From the NCBI GenBank assembly GCA_963575745.1, contig CAUYUJ010011558.1, positions 318,933 to 382,932 of the forward strand: 64,000 bases of DNA, in the 5' to 3' direction. This stretch comes from Prorocentrum cordatum (Eukaryota; Sar; Dinophyceae; Prorocentrales; Prorocentraceae). A program made the position numbers and the translations under genes. Of this stretch, positions 1-12,200 are shown one piece after another; the stretch's first letter is position 1, and each line of letters begins with the position of its first letter. Under the pieces are notes generated by a model. The model was not told the origin of the DNA. It was given only the letters and a program-made list of their open reading frames with translations, and ran no database searches.

Positions 1-1302
1 GAGACGCCGCGCGGTTCGTGCATGCGTTTGTGTGTACGCGGCCATTTTCCTGCCCTTCCCCGCGCTCAGCGAAGCTGCAAGCGAAGGAGCTCGTTCTCGA
101 TCCGTTTTGGTGACCCCGGGTCGTCCATGTGGCTAGTCGCCCCGGCCGCGTGTGCTCAAAACATTTGTGTGCGTGGCTGCTTGCTGTCGACACATACTCG
201 GTGGTAATCACCTTTTGCGCGCCCCGATATTCGCCTCGCTCAGCTGGACCAGCCGGCACTGTATTAAAAAGTGTCGTTTGCTTGCTGCCTTCGCTCTTCT
301 TCCCCCCTGCCTCGTTGCGATTTGGTACGGCGCCTCCTGGTGGGAGCGTGGGCCGTGCCACTGCGCATTTTTTTGTGTAGCCATGCGTTGTACAGTTGCC
401 AGTGGGTGTAGTTCGGATTTGCGCTCGCGTCCCCTTTGCCCATCTTGGCAAACGTGTGTGTGGCTCCAAAGCGCTCCTGCGCGCCTGCAAGCGCCGGTTT
501 CCTGGCCTTCCCTCAAGTTGGGACCTCATCCTCGCACGCTCGCTCGCTTCGCGCAGCCACCCTCTCGCGAAACCGTGTGGAATTCATGCTCGTTTGCAGC
601 TGATTCAAGCTCTCGCTGCGTCTCGCTGCGGTGACGTCACTCGGCCATTGGAGGAACAAGTTTGTGTGTGCGCGCTTATTTATCAGCATGGTGCATGCTT
701 GCACGGGTACAGTCGCGCTCTCGGCTAGGAAACGTGGTGGGAGAGTTGCGGGCCCGAGAGTTTCGCAAGGTAACGTTGCAAAGCGCTACGTCGTCGGCGA
801 TATTTGAGAGATCTCGGAAGCAGTGATGAGGGTAGGCCGAGACTAAGTGAGAGAGAGAGAGGGAAAGAGAGAGAGAGGACAAAATCAACATGCAGAGCGA
901 TAGAGAGAGAGAGAGTATACAAATATAGATACATACGTATTGACAAGCTGTGTGTTCGTGTGTGTGTGGGGTAGAAAGTGAACCCTGTAGAACGTGAGCC
1001 CTTGATTCCCATTCCTTCCCACCTAGATGCAGGATTTTGTGGAACCGATTGTGTGGCGCTGGCCCTGGCGGACAACAGATGGAAGATGGACGCCCCCCCC
1101 GGTCTACATGCCGACCTCAGCGCTGATTCTTTTGGGAGCGGTGGGCCTCCGATTCTGGTGTCCACGACTCTGTCGTTCCAGCTCTTTGGAATCGTACTGC
1201 ATGGAACCAAGCTTGGTCGAGAGGAAGTGCGGCGACCAGTGACGGATTGTGGGCCAGTTGATGGCACGGGCACAGGCGCGGGGCATTCTGTGCCGACCCG
1301 AG
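1..1302. other. Non-coding flank, probably intron of the Rab gene
   Basis: No gene is recognised here. The sequence just before 1303 ends in AG and acts as the acceptor of the first visible Rab exon, so at least its right part is probably intron. It contains a GA-rich run at about 849-915. Open frames here have no recognisable motif. I looked for an exon with the P-loop (GDSGVGKS-type) or switch I of a Rab protein and saw none, so those exons should lie left of the window. Confidence 0.5.
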
Positions 1303-1350
1303 GTGAGGGGGAAGAAGCTGAAGCTGGCCCTCTGGGACACTGCGGGCCAG
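1303..1350 (+). CDS. Rab exon a (G3/switch II)
   Basis: This exon encodes [16 protein letters not shown], the beta-2/beta-3 hairpin and the G3 motif DTAGQ whose Gln positions the catalytic water. The acceptor is cccgag|GTG. The donor is GGCCAG|gccggc, a GC donor. It is 48 nt and phase 0 at both ends. The following exon continues exactly with ERFRTLT. Confidence 0.92.
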
Positions 1351-1522
1351 GCCGGCCGTTCCCCCCGGAGCCTTCTCTCGTTCCTTCGTCCCGCCCCTCA
1401 CCCCTCCCTCCTTCCCATCCTCTCTTCCTGGCCTTCCTCCCTGCCCGTCCTTTGTCGTTACCTGTCTCTCTGTACCTCCCCCTCCCTCTATCTCTCTCTC
1501 TCTCTTTTTTTTTTTTTTTTTT

Positions 1523-1555
<33 letters not shown>

Positions 1556-4500
1556 GTCTGTCTGTCTGTCTCTGTATTTCTTTCTTTCTCTCACATTATC
1601 GTTTGCCACTTTACAGTGTTCTTCTCTCCTTCCCTCTCTACGGCATGTTCCCTCTTCGTACTGTCCACAATTACACGTTCTTAGTACTACTCTCCTCTCT
1701 TCCCTGACCCAGTGCGGAAGATGTTCGACCCTCTCCGCGTTTTTTTCGGGTAAGAGCTCCGACCCGGGGTTCTCTTTTAGTTTGCTGGCCGAAGTCCGTC
1801 CACCAGAAGGGTGTCTTTTTTCGGGTAAGAGCTCCGACCCGGGGTTCTCTTTTAGTTTGCTGGCCGAAATCCGCCCACCAGAAGGGTATCGAGCAGCACA
1901 CGTCGGAATTGGACGAATAACACTACGTGTGCAGAGGGGGGATCTCCAACACGAGTCTCGGCACGCGTGCGTCCAGCACGTGTTTTCACATGTTCCTCGC
2001 CACGACGGGGCCGCAGGAGAGGGACCCAAATTGGGCGCGGCGGATTTTGCACTAGTGAAAATGAGTGCCCGGAAGGGGGGGAGGACCAAGGCGCGTGCGC
2101 GCGGGGCACGTGTTTTCATGTGTCCACGGCTCCCAAGGGGGGGTCCAATTAGCACACGGGAACATGCGGAACGAGGCGTGTGCGCGCGGGGTCAGTTGTC
2201 CACGGCCCCCAAGGGGGGATCCGAATCGGGCGCGTCGGATTCTTTACACGTGGGAGCACGTGCGCGGAAGGGGGGGGGGGACCGAGGAATGTGCGCGCGC
2301 GGGGCACGCGTTCTCACGTGTTCACGGCCCCCAAGGGAGGGGCCCAATTTGGGCGCGTCGGGTTCTTCACACATGAACATCTGTGCGCAGGAGGGGGGGG
2401 TCCCAGCATGCGCCTGGCGCGTGCTCGCGGGGCACGCGTTCTCACGCATCCACGGCCTCCAAGGCGGGACCCAATTTGGGCGCGTCGGATTCCCATCACG
2501 TGGAAATTCGTGCGCGGAGGTTGGGGAGCCCAACAGAAGGAGGAATGATGAGGAAGGTGGAGAGGATGAGGAGGAGCAGGAGGAGCATAACAAGCAGAAC
2601 ATGCAGGAGGTAGTGGTTGCAGTCAAGCAAATGGAACGTGTTGCACTGCGCCAGAAGCAGGTTTGACTCACGTTCCTTATCAGGTTCGTGGATCCCCCAA
2701 TCTGGTGGAACACACAGGATTTCAAAAGTTGGCTTGCCCTATGTGGCTTTACTATCCGATTACTCTCGGTGTTCTGAAAGGGTGCCCCCGCTGGAGCGTG
2801 GGCCCCACTTGTGGACAGGCGCTGTGACCCCGTCGTCTAACATGGCGCTCTCGCCAGCTTTTGATGGGCAACTTTTCCACCACCACCACCACCATAAGCT
2901 GGAGGGGGAGGGGTTCCTCCTCCTCCTCCTCCTCCTCCTCCTCCTCCTCCTCCACCTCCCATTCCTCTTCCTCCTCCTCGTCCTCCTCCTCGTCCTCCAC
3001 CTCCCCCCTCCAACTTATGGTGGTGGTGGTGGAAAACAGACCCATCATCCTTTCTCATCGTTGTCGCCCCCTTCATTTCCCCTACAGCCTTCCCCTGGTC
3101 CTCCTGCTTCTCCCGCTCTTCCACTCCAGCTCCTGCTGCTGCTGTTCGTCCTCGTCATCCTCCTCACCCGTCCTCCTACTTTTCTCCCTGCTCCTCCTCC
3201 TGCTCACTCGCCACCTCCTCCTCCTCCACCTCCTCCACATCCTCCTATGTACGCAGCCACCTTTTTTCTGGTTGCGCGTAACATGTCAGGGTCTTTTGTG
3301 GAGTTCCAGGTCGGCTATGGCACGCGTCCGCGGATAGAGAAAGCATCAACGCAATGGGAAGGAATGGGAGGGAGGGATATGATGTCAGATATGGCGCGAG
3401 CGCACCTATCCTGTTCCCGTTCCTTCTCCTCTTCCATCCCTTTACTCAGTACTCATCAGTTCCCCTCTTCTCTCGTTCTCCCTCCGCTCGCTTCTCCGCT
3501 GCCCTGGTTACCCCCCCGCCTTACGCCTTGCCGCTGTTTTGTCCAGTTTGCCCTCTCCTCGCTTCAGTGCTTCAGCGCCAGGGGCCGCGCGCGATTCGCG
3601 GCTCTGGCTCATGAGGTGGAGTGTGGCTTGCCGCCTTTATGGCAAAGGCAGATCTGTCCGATGTCGGCTGGTCGAGCAGACCCGACCTCATCCGACTGGT
3701 CTCGTGTGGGGGTCAGCGATGGTTGATGAGGAGGCCGAGGAGGAAGAGGGAGGTGCAGGAGGCACGGCAGGGACGAGGGGGAGAAATGAGGAGGAAGGAG
3801 ATTGATGAGGACAACGAGAGAGGGTGGATGAGGAGGATGGCGAGGGAAAGCTCTCACCACATGGTTGCAATCTGACCAACGGCGAAACGGAAGAGGACCA
3901 GGAGGATGAGGAGATGGTGGATATGGCGGTGTGGTCTTCTTCATCCTTATCCTTCTTCCCTCTCCTCCCCCTCTCTCTCTTCCTTCTCCCTCCATCTCTC
4001 TCTTTCCCCCTTCTCCTCCCAAGAAGAAGGTGGTGATGGTGGGGGTCCCCTTCCTCCGCCACCTCCTCCTTCTTCCTCCCTCCTCCCTCCTCCTCCCTCC
4101 TCCTCCTCCTCCTCCTCCTCCTCCTCCTCCTCCTGCGACTCGGGGCGTGAGCGCACCCTCGCCTCCCGGAATGCGTCGGGCTCCAGTGGGCCAGCGATCG
4201 GCCAAAGCCAGCCCGGGGGACTCTGCGTGGAGAGCACTCCGGAGGCAGCTCACAGAGATTTCGAGCAATCGGCCAACCTGCTGGCACCCAGGGACGACAT
4301 CCTCCGCCTGCGTGGACAGGTCGTTCACCGCCACCCCGCTCTGGCTTCTTTGCCAAGGCTGGCAGGCGGTTCAGTCTCACGCCGAGCCTGAAGAGTTGCA
4401 TCTCGCCGGAGTCAGCGACCATTCACCCGTCTCCCTCGTCTTCTCTGTTCGTTGGCCTCCCCGTTCGGATCGGCCTCGCCCCCTCCCTCTCCACCTCTAC

Positions 4501-7500
4501 TCGGACCCTGTGTATGCAGATATGGTCAAATGCTACGGGGCTCAGATCGATTTTGAGCTCTGCGACCCGCCTGAGCGATTGCGACTTGCCGTCCTTTGTC
4601 GACAGCTGGCGGGAGTTGCGACTCGTGATTTGCAGCTCGAGCGGCAGCCACACCGTCTTGAGTCACGCGCGATGGTGGCTCGTTCGATTGCCCGTGTGGT
4701 GTATAGGCAGGATGCACGGATGGCGCGCGCTCTTCGCGCGCACCACTTTTGGACTAGAGTTGTGATGTTGGTCTCGGCTAGCGGGGAGGTTTCACTAGCG
4801 GACCCCGCCAAATTCAATGCGCTGCACGTGGGCCTCCAGCAGCAGGAGGCACGCCGTCGAAAGGAGCGTCTTGAGCAGGAAGCCGAGGACGCTCCTTGCC
4901 CCGGGCGGCGCCAGCGTGCGCTTGGCAGGAAGTCGGCGGCAGCTCGGCGGGCGCAATTGTGGAACCCGGTCCGACGGCGCAAGTTTTGGCATGCATCACC
5001 TCGGCGATCGAGGGCTCGGTCGCTACAGAACCGCCCAAGACGGAACAACATAAGATTGACATGCGGTGCGCGGAGGGGCCCAGAGGTAACCTCGAGGCTC
5101 TCACGCAATACTGGCGCCCAGTTTTCGAGGAACGCTCGCCTGTGCCACAGACTGCTGCGAAATATACGGCGCGGTTCCAGTCCAGCAGGGATTTCTCTTC
5201 CCTCCCTTCCCCGTCTCTGCGGCTCCTCCGCTCCTTCCTCGCTCGCTGAAGAACACGGCCAACAAAGTTTTAGGGGGTACGTTTAATCGTGCAATCTACC
5301 CAGCTTTGCGCGGGTTGCCAGCGCGCTGCCAGAGGGGCTTTATCCCTGGGCGCAACGTTGTTGACAATACTGTCGACCTCGACACGGTAGCACGCCTGGC
5401 AAGCGTCAATTTGTGCGCTTTTCGCCCGCGGCCGGGAGACGCGCACGGATCCGGACGTTCTGGTGAGCGTTCCCAGAACGTTTTGGCAGACCGTTCCCGG
5501 AACGTTCTGGCGCAGAAGGGCCTTGCTGCGCCGTCTGAGGGGAAAGCCGTTGATCCTGGGGCTGTTATGTCGCCGTTGTCGTTTCTGTCGTTCGACTTTG
5601 CGCGAGCGTTCCCGGCAAGAATGGATGCTCATGAGTCTTACGTGTCATAGGCTGCCGTCTGGTTCCCTCGTCTCCATTTCTGTGTTATACCACCTTAATC
5701 CTTGCTGCTTTGACGACGCGTGCATGCGGGAAGTCACCAATTGGATGCATTCAGGGTTTTGCAGGGTTGCCCTCTTAGCGGCACGTTTTTCAACTTTGCG
5801 ATCAACCCGTTCCTCGAAGATATCACCAAGCATGTTGATGCCAAGAAACGTGGTTGCACTCGTGTCTGCGCTGATGATGTGGGGGTTGTGGTGTGGAGGC
5901 GGCGGGGATATTTCGCTTTAGCCCGTATCTTCGCGCTTGCCAGGAAGCTGGCGAATTTATGATTCAAAGACTCGAAGTGCAATGCTGTCCCCCGCGATGG
6001 CCCTCTTGAGTCGGCGTCGGCCCCGCTCCGCGCCATTCTCTCTGAAGCCGAAGCTGGTTGGGTGGCCTTTAACATCGTCGGCAAGCTGGTCTATTTAGGA
6101 GTCTGGCTTGGTCCCGCGGCGACTTTTCTGGATCAATGGGAGGGACCCGGCCAGAAGCTGCGATCTAGAACCGTCGAGATTGCCGGCACAGGAGCCCATT
6201 TTGACAGATGCGTCGAGCTCTATGTGCAGCGTGCCTTACCTGTGCTTTCATATAACGCCCAACTGTTCCTTATGTTCGGGGCCATGGCTGTGCGTGAGAG
6301 GATGCTATTTGCTCGTCTTTTGCGCGCCCCGTGCACGATCGTCTCGCACCCCGAGTGGTTCGAACTCCAGTCTTGAGGGCTACCTCGTCTGCCCAGTACT
6401 CTCTCCATGAATGCGGCCACACTTATGCGGTGCTCTTTGGCGACGCTCTCGACATGGCAGGCTCAGACCGTCCGCCTGGGGACAGCTGCGGTCTCATACG
6501 GGCCCGTGGCATGGTGGCACTCCCCACAGCACGCACCCGAGTTTTGGCAGTCCGAGGCGGCCGCTAGCACCCTGGAGTGGGCCTCCCTGGGCTTCCCCCC
6601 TAGTCCTCCGTTCCCACTTCTCGCCTCCTCCAGAGCGCTCTTACCCAGGGCGGAACGGCTGCCTTGCACGTGTTTCGGGACCCGGCGATTCGAGAAGCGA
6701 GAGGGAGACCGCGGTTGGAGGGGAAGTTTAAGCTCTGGTTCCAGGCCTCCCTGTACCCGACCCGTTCCCTCCCCGCTCGCATCCTCGTCCGTGTCCGTCG
6801 TCACTTCGATCTCTCCTTCGACTGGGAAGGGACAGATGCTGCCACAATGGAGCTGCTGCAGTTGCCCCCCCCCCCCCCCCCGCGTAGGCCCAGATTGCTT
6901 TCAGATCTTGGCTTGGATCGTGGGCCACGAGTCGCAGGATGTCCCGGCTTGATGCTCAGTGCGTTTTCGGGTGCGATGTTCCTGACAACGTCAATCATTA
7001 TATATGTAGCTGCCGTAGACTACAGTCTGTCGCCTCCATGGCGCTGCATTCATTTCTCCCCGGGGACCCCCTCTTCCTCCTTGGATTTCGAGGTGGTTCT
7101 CTGGCCTTTGTAGTTGCGCGTTCCCACGCACATCGTTTAGCGTCCCATCAGAGTGCGCTTCCGCTGTCCCTGTTCCAAGCCGACCAGTTAATCGACGCCG
7201 TGAGGTTGGCCACTCGTCTCCCAACGCGGAGGCGTAAGCGGCATCTGTTGTGCCGAGCCCTCCTCGACTCCATCGTGGAGCAGGCGCGGCTGGGAAGGGA
7301 GGATGGGTGGAGTGGTTGGAATATTGACTTCATCCCTCACGCTGCGTCTCATCCTCCTCCTCCCCAACTTCCTCCCTCCTCCTCGTCTTCCCTCCTCCTC
7401 CTCCTCCTCCTCCTCCTCCTCCTCCTCCTCCTCCCTCCTCCTCCTCCTCCTCCTCCTGCTCCTCCTCCCTCCTCCTCCTCCTCCTTCTCCTCCTCCTCCC

Positions 7501-9263
7501 TCCTCCTCCTTCTCCTCCTCCACTCCTCCTCTCTCCTCCTCCTCCTCCTCCACCTCCTCACCCTCCTCCTCCTCCTCCTCCTCCTCCTCCTCCTCCTCCT
7601 CCTCACCCTCCTCCTCCTCCTCCTCCTCCTCCTCCGCCTCCTCGTCCTCCTCCTCCTCCTCCACCTCTTCCCTTCTCCTCCTCCTCCTCCCCTCCTCCTC
7701 CTCCTCGTCCACCTCCTCGCAGTCTTCCTCGTTCTCCTCCTCCTCCTTCTCGTCCTCCTCCTCCTCCTCCTCCTCCTCCTCCCTCTTCCTCCTTCCTCTT
7801 CCTTCTTCCTGTTTCCGTCGCCCCCTCTCCCCTCCGCTCCCCACTTACCCCCTTCTCCCCTCTTTGGGCCCAGACGCGGCCGCGGAACATCCGCGGCCGA
7901 AGGGGCGCCGCGAGCGCGCGCGTCGCGCGAGGAGCGCTTCCGGACGCTGACGTCCTCTTACTATCGGGGCGCGCAGGAGGGCGCACCGCTCCCGCGAGGA
8001 GGAGGGAGGGAGGCAGGGGGGAGGGAGGGAGGGAGGGAGGGCGCGAGGGAAGGATGAGGAGGGAAGGGGAAGGAGGACGAGGAGGAGGGAATATGGAGGA
8101 GGACGAGGAAGATGGAGGATGGAGGACGGGGAGGAGGCGGAGGAGGAAGAGGAGGACGAAAAGGAGGAGGATATTGTGGATGTGGTGGCGGCGTCTCCCT
8201 CATCCTTATCCTTTTTCCCTCTCCTCCCCCTCTCGCTCTTCTTCCTCTCTCCATCACTCCCTTCCCCCCTTCACCTCCCCAAGGGGAGGTGGTGGTGGTG
8301 GGGATCCCCTTCCTCCGACTCCTCCTCCCTCCTCCTCTTCCTCCTCCTCCTTCTGCTCTTCCTCATCCTCTTCCTCCATCCTCCTCCTCCTCCTCCTCCT
8401 TCTCCTCCTCCTCCTTCTCCTCCTCCTCTTCCTCCTCCTCCTCCTCCCTGCTCTCCCCCCCTTCTTCCCTACTTCCAGCCACCCCTTGTAGATGACTCCT
8501 CCCTGTCGCAACCGTAGGCGTGCCAGTAGGGTGGGCTGGGCGCTTCGCCTGAGACTTCGTCACCATGCATGGTCTTGCAGTTTGATTGTTGCAACATATG
8601 CGCGGTCAGTGCAGAGGTGATGTTGCATCATCACCGCACGCACGTCCGCTTTACAGGCTGGGAACATGTAGAACGGTGGAAGGAAGGTGGCTTTCAACAT
8701 GGAGCCCTCGCCTTTGCGTCGCGCACGCTCTTCCCAAACATTTTGCAACAGCTACAGGATGCTCTTTCCCATACTGGAAGCTTAAGTAGTTGCCTGAAGG
8801 TTTTCTAGCCTCGGGATGCTTTTCAACGACCGCGTCTGGTCGCGAGCCTTCCGGAGGTGCCTGGATCGTCGGAAACGTTCGTTGGAAGTCCGAATTATGT
8901 CCCGAAGGCCAGATATGTTCGCGTCGTTAAGAAATCCTGGCGCAGGTGTCTTAAACTTTCTGTTTTTCGGCTCCCTCAGCTGGCAGAGCCTCGTGGCCAG
9001 GTATCGGAACCAATGTTGGGAGGACATCCCACGCGTGAGCCCCAGCTTGGGGGTCCAACGCGCGGCCGTGAGTTCCAGTCTCGGGAGGCATGGGGGACGG
9101 CAGTTCAGGGAGCCAGTTGGGCCATTTGGGCAGCACTTCCCACCTGGAAGCCCGTGCGACTCGCTATTGAATGGTCCCCAGAGGCGTGATCAGGGCCGCG
9201 TTTTATCGCGCGCCAGGGGCCATGGATGGCGTGAGTTCAGCAGGAGCGCCGTCCAATCAAGAC

Positions 9264-9294
<31 letters not shown>

Positions 9295-12200
9295 GCGCGC
9301 CGCTCCAGAGCCCGGGCTTTTCCGAGGAGACCGAGGGCACTGGGCGGCCCTTCTTGGGGTGTTCCAGCTGGAACTTCCCCGGGGGGTGAGTGAGTCTTCG
9401 GCCTTGATGCATCCTGGGCGCCATTCCGACACAGTCCAGCCCGATCCACCTGGACTGCTTGAGTGCTCTGCTTGATTTGGCAGAGCATCTGGCTTAACCC
9501 GACCTGTCCCCCCAGGTAGTTTCCAAGCCGTGCCCGCGAAACCATTCCAGGAGTTGCCACCTAAGTTGCCACCCGAGTTCAAGAGGAGGAGGAGGAGGAG
9601 AACGAGGAGGACGAGGAGGACGAAGATGACGAGGCGGACGAGGAGGGCGAGGTGGACGAGGAGGACGAGCAGGAAGATGAGGAGTAAGAGCAGGATGAGG
9701 AGGAGGATGGGGACGAGGATGAGGATGAGGATGAGGAGGAGGAGGAGGAGGAGGAGGCGGAGGAGGAGGAGGAGGAGGAGAAGGAGGACGAGCAGAAGGA
9801 GCAGAAGGAGGAGGAGGCGGAGGAGGAGGCGGAGGAGGAGTAGGAGAAGGAGGAGGAGGAGGAGGAGGAGGAGGAGGATTGTCGAAAGGGCTGCAGGAAG
9901 GCGTCACGGGGCGGGATCCGCTCGCGCGCACCAGGGCATCGTCCTCTGCTTCGACTGCTCCCAGGCGGGTGGTGCAGCGCCGAGCCGAGTGTCCGATGAG
10001 GAGGATCGCGGAAGAGAAGAAGGCCCGCAGAGGAGGATCGCGGAGGAGGAGGATCGTGGGGGAGGATCGCGGAGGAGGATCGCGGAGAATGAGGAGGAGG
10101 AGGACGAGGACGAGGAGGAGGACGAAGACGAGGAAGAGGAGAAGCAGGAGGAGGAGGCGGAGGAGAGGAGGAGTGGTGCGCGGGACGCCCACTGCCCGTT
10201 CATGGCCGGGAGCAGGTCGAGCAACGCAGGACCTGACCTTAAAGGCCCCTGGGTCCCCCCATATGGTGTGTGAGGGGCGCGGAGCAGCTCGGCTGCCCTT
10301 GGCCGGCAGGAGGAGGGTTCGATGATTTTGGACGTGTGTGGCGTTCTCTGTGCCCCGAGAGGTCTCCAGAAGGTCACCACGGGCCTCTGGAGGCTCCCTG
10401 TGACCTCTGGAGACCTCCGGGGTCCTCGGGGAGGGCCTCTGGAGAGGTCGAGGGGTATCCTGAAGCCGACCTCGGGGGCCTGGATTCTATTCGTCGTGGT
10501 GGTGGTCGTCGTTGTCCTCGTCCTTCTCGCTCTCCCTCTGTCGTCGCCGTTCTCCCATCCTCCTCCTTTCAAGCGTGTGGCGTGAGAGGGGATGGAGGGG
10601 GTTGGACGGAGGAGGGAGGAGGGACGGGGGAGGGGGGAGGGATGGGGGAGGAGGGGAGGGGGGCAAGCTAGGCGCGCTCGCGCCTCATCTGACAACCTAT
10701 CAATCCATACCATCCCCTCAATGGCGCTGATGTTTATCCGCGACCTGCGACTCCAAGACCACTTCGTGTTATGCGCAATTTGGAAAGGGGGGAGCTGCGT
10801 TCACAGGAGGGGGTGGTGGGCGAGCAGGAGGATGAGCGGAAGTAAAAGGATGAGCATGAGCAGCAGCAGGAACTAAACCGGACGGATCGGGAAGAAAAGA
10901 AGGACCAGGGGAAGGTGGAGGAGGGGATTTGATGAGGCGACAAAGGTGAAGAAAGACTCGAATTCAGAAAGTTGCTTGCGCTGGGGCGAGACGAACATCA
11001 GCAACAGGAACTGGAGTGGAAGGAGCGGGAGGAACATGAAGACCAGGGGAAGGCGGAGGAGGGGAAATGAGGGGGGAACCACAACGAAGCAAGTCTCGGA
11101 TCCAGAAAAGTGGCCCGCGCTGGGGCGAGAGCGCCATTCTGAACGACGGGAGCAAAGCGCCGATCCGAAAATCAGGCACACGCTGCAGTGGGAGCACAAT
11201 TCCGAAGCACCAAAAACAATCGGGGTGTAAACAGACCATGCGAACATTCAACCTTTGAGATCCTGTGCGGCAAAAACCAGCACGCGGAGGAGGCGGGAGA
11301 TCTCCCGGATACTTTCAGGAGAAATTGCACGCTTCCAAAGCTGGCTCTCGCAAGAGGGTTGAGCAAATCAGCGAAGCTCGGCTGAATTTCTTACTCGAAG
11401 ATTTCGTAGCATAAATTTTGAGTGCGTTCATATTGTTTAATTGTGGAGGGGGGAGGAGGGGGGAGGAGGGGAGGCCCCCTCCTCCTTCCCCATCCCCCTC
11501 CCTCCTCCATTCCCCTTCTTAATCATCCCTGCTCGTGCCCTTCCTCCGCCTTCAGGACTTTCTTGGGGCCATCTCGAGGCTCCAGCAGCCAATGAAGGTC
11601 GACAGCGCGAGCTCTTGCTTGAAGTGTGTTCGCAAGTTGCCCTATGAGCATGGCGTCTGCGTGTTGTTAATCGCGATAGACCACCGTTTCACCATATTTC
11701 CGAGGCATGCGGGGTCTGCCAGGGGTTTACTAGCATGCTTCCAGAAGAACGTTCGCCCTCGAAAGGCATGTCCAATATCAGCCAGAAAGGAACGTGGCCC
11801 CTCTGCCTACGGCCTCTTCTCACATTGCAGAAGAACTGCAGATCCTACCGGAGGCGTCCTCAGAAATCGTCAGAGGAGAGTGTCATGGTTCTGCGTTTCC
11901 TTATGTTTCGATAGAGGGCTGTTGATTCCAAGAGAAGGTTTTCCCGCAATTTCCCTGAAGCTCGTATGCAGGACACGTCGTGCGGTACAGTCTATTTCGG
12001 AAGGCAGATTTCCGCCGGAGCAAAATTCATGCCGTTGTGTTCAATTCATGCTCAGGGAGCATGGTTCCCGCAATGAGGTTTCGCTGCAAACTGCCTGACG
12101 AGATTGACCCTAGTAGCCCAGGACGCGCGGTTCCCTTTCGAGGCCCAAAGTTGACGTTACAGTCAAGGAGGAAATTGGGTGGGAGGGAAGGGGCTATGAT

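Larger units (their letters stand above)
1351..7931 (+). other. Rab intron 1 (6.6 kb)
   Basis: This intron holds microsatellites, two small tandem repeats, a hairpin element and the decayed LINE A. Between these I see no further exon. The residues on both sides (DTAGQ and ERFRTL) are contiguous in all Rab proteins, so none is expected. Confidence 0.8.

Noticed and set aside
725-2666. Long open frames on both strands (476 and 562 codons)
   Set aside because: They cross CT/T microsatellites and tandem repeats, and overlap each other on opposite strands. Only the short Rab exon inside has homology.
6350-6375. tRNA-like TGGTTCGAACTCC (T-arm consensus)
   Set aside because: It lies in the coding remnant of LINE A and no acceptor or anticodon stem fits.
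7188-8057. Ser-, Leu- and Glu/Arg-rich proteins
   Set aside because: Direct products of the TCC array in all frames.
9494-10273. Arg-rich and Pro-rich proteins
   Set aside because: Products of the GAG array; only the 30-nt Rab exon is supported.
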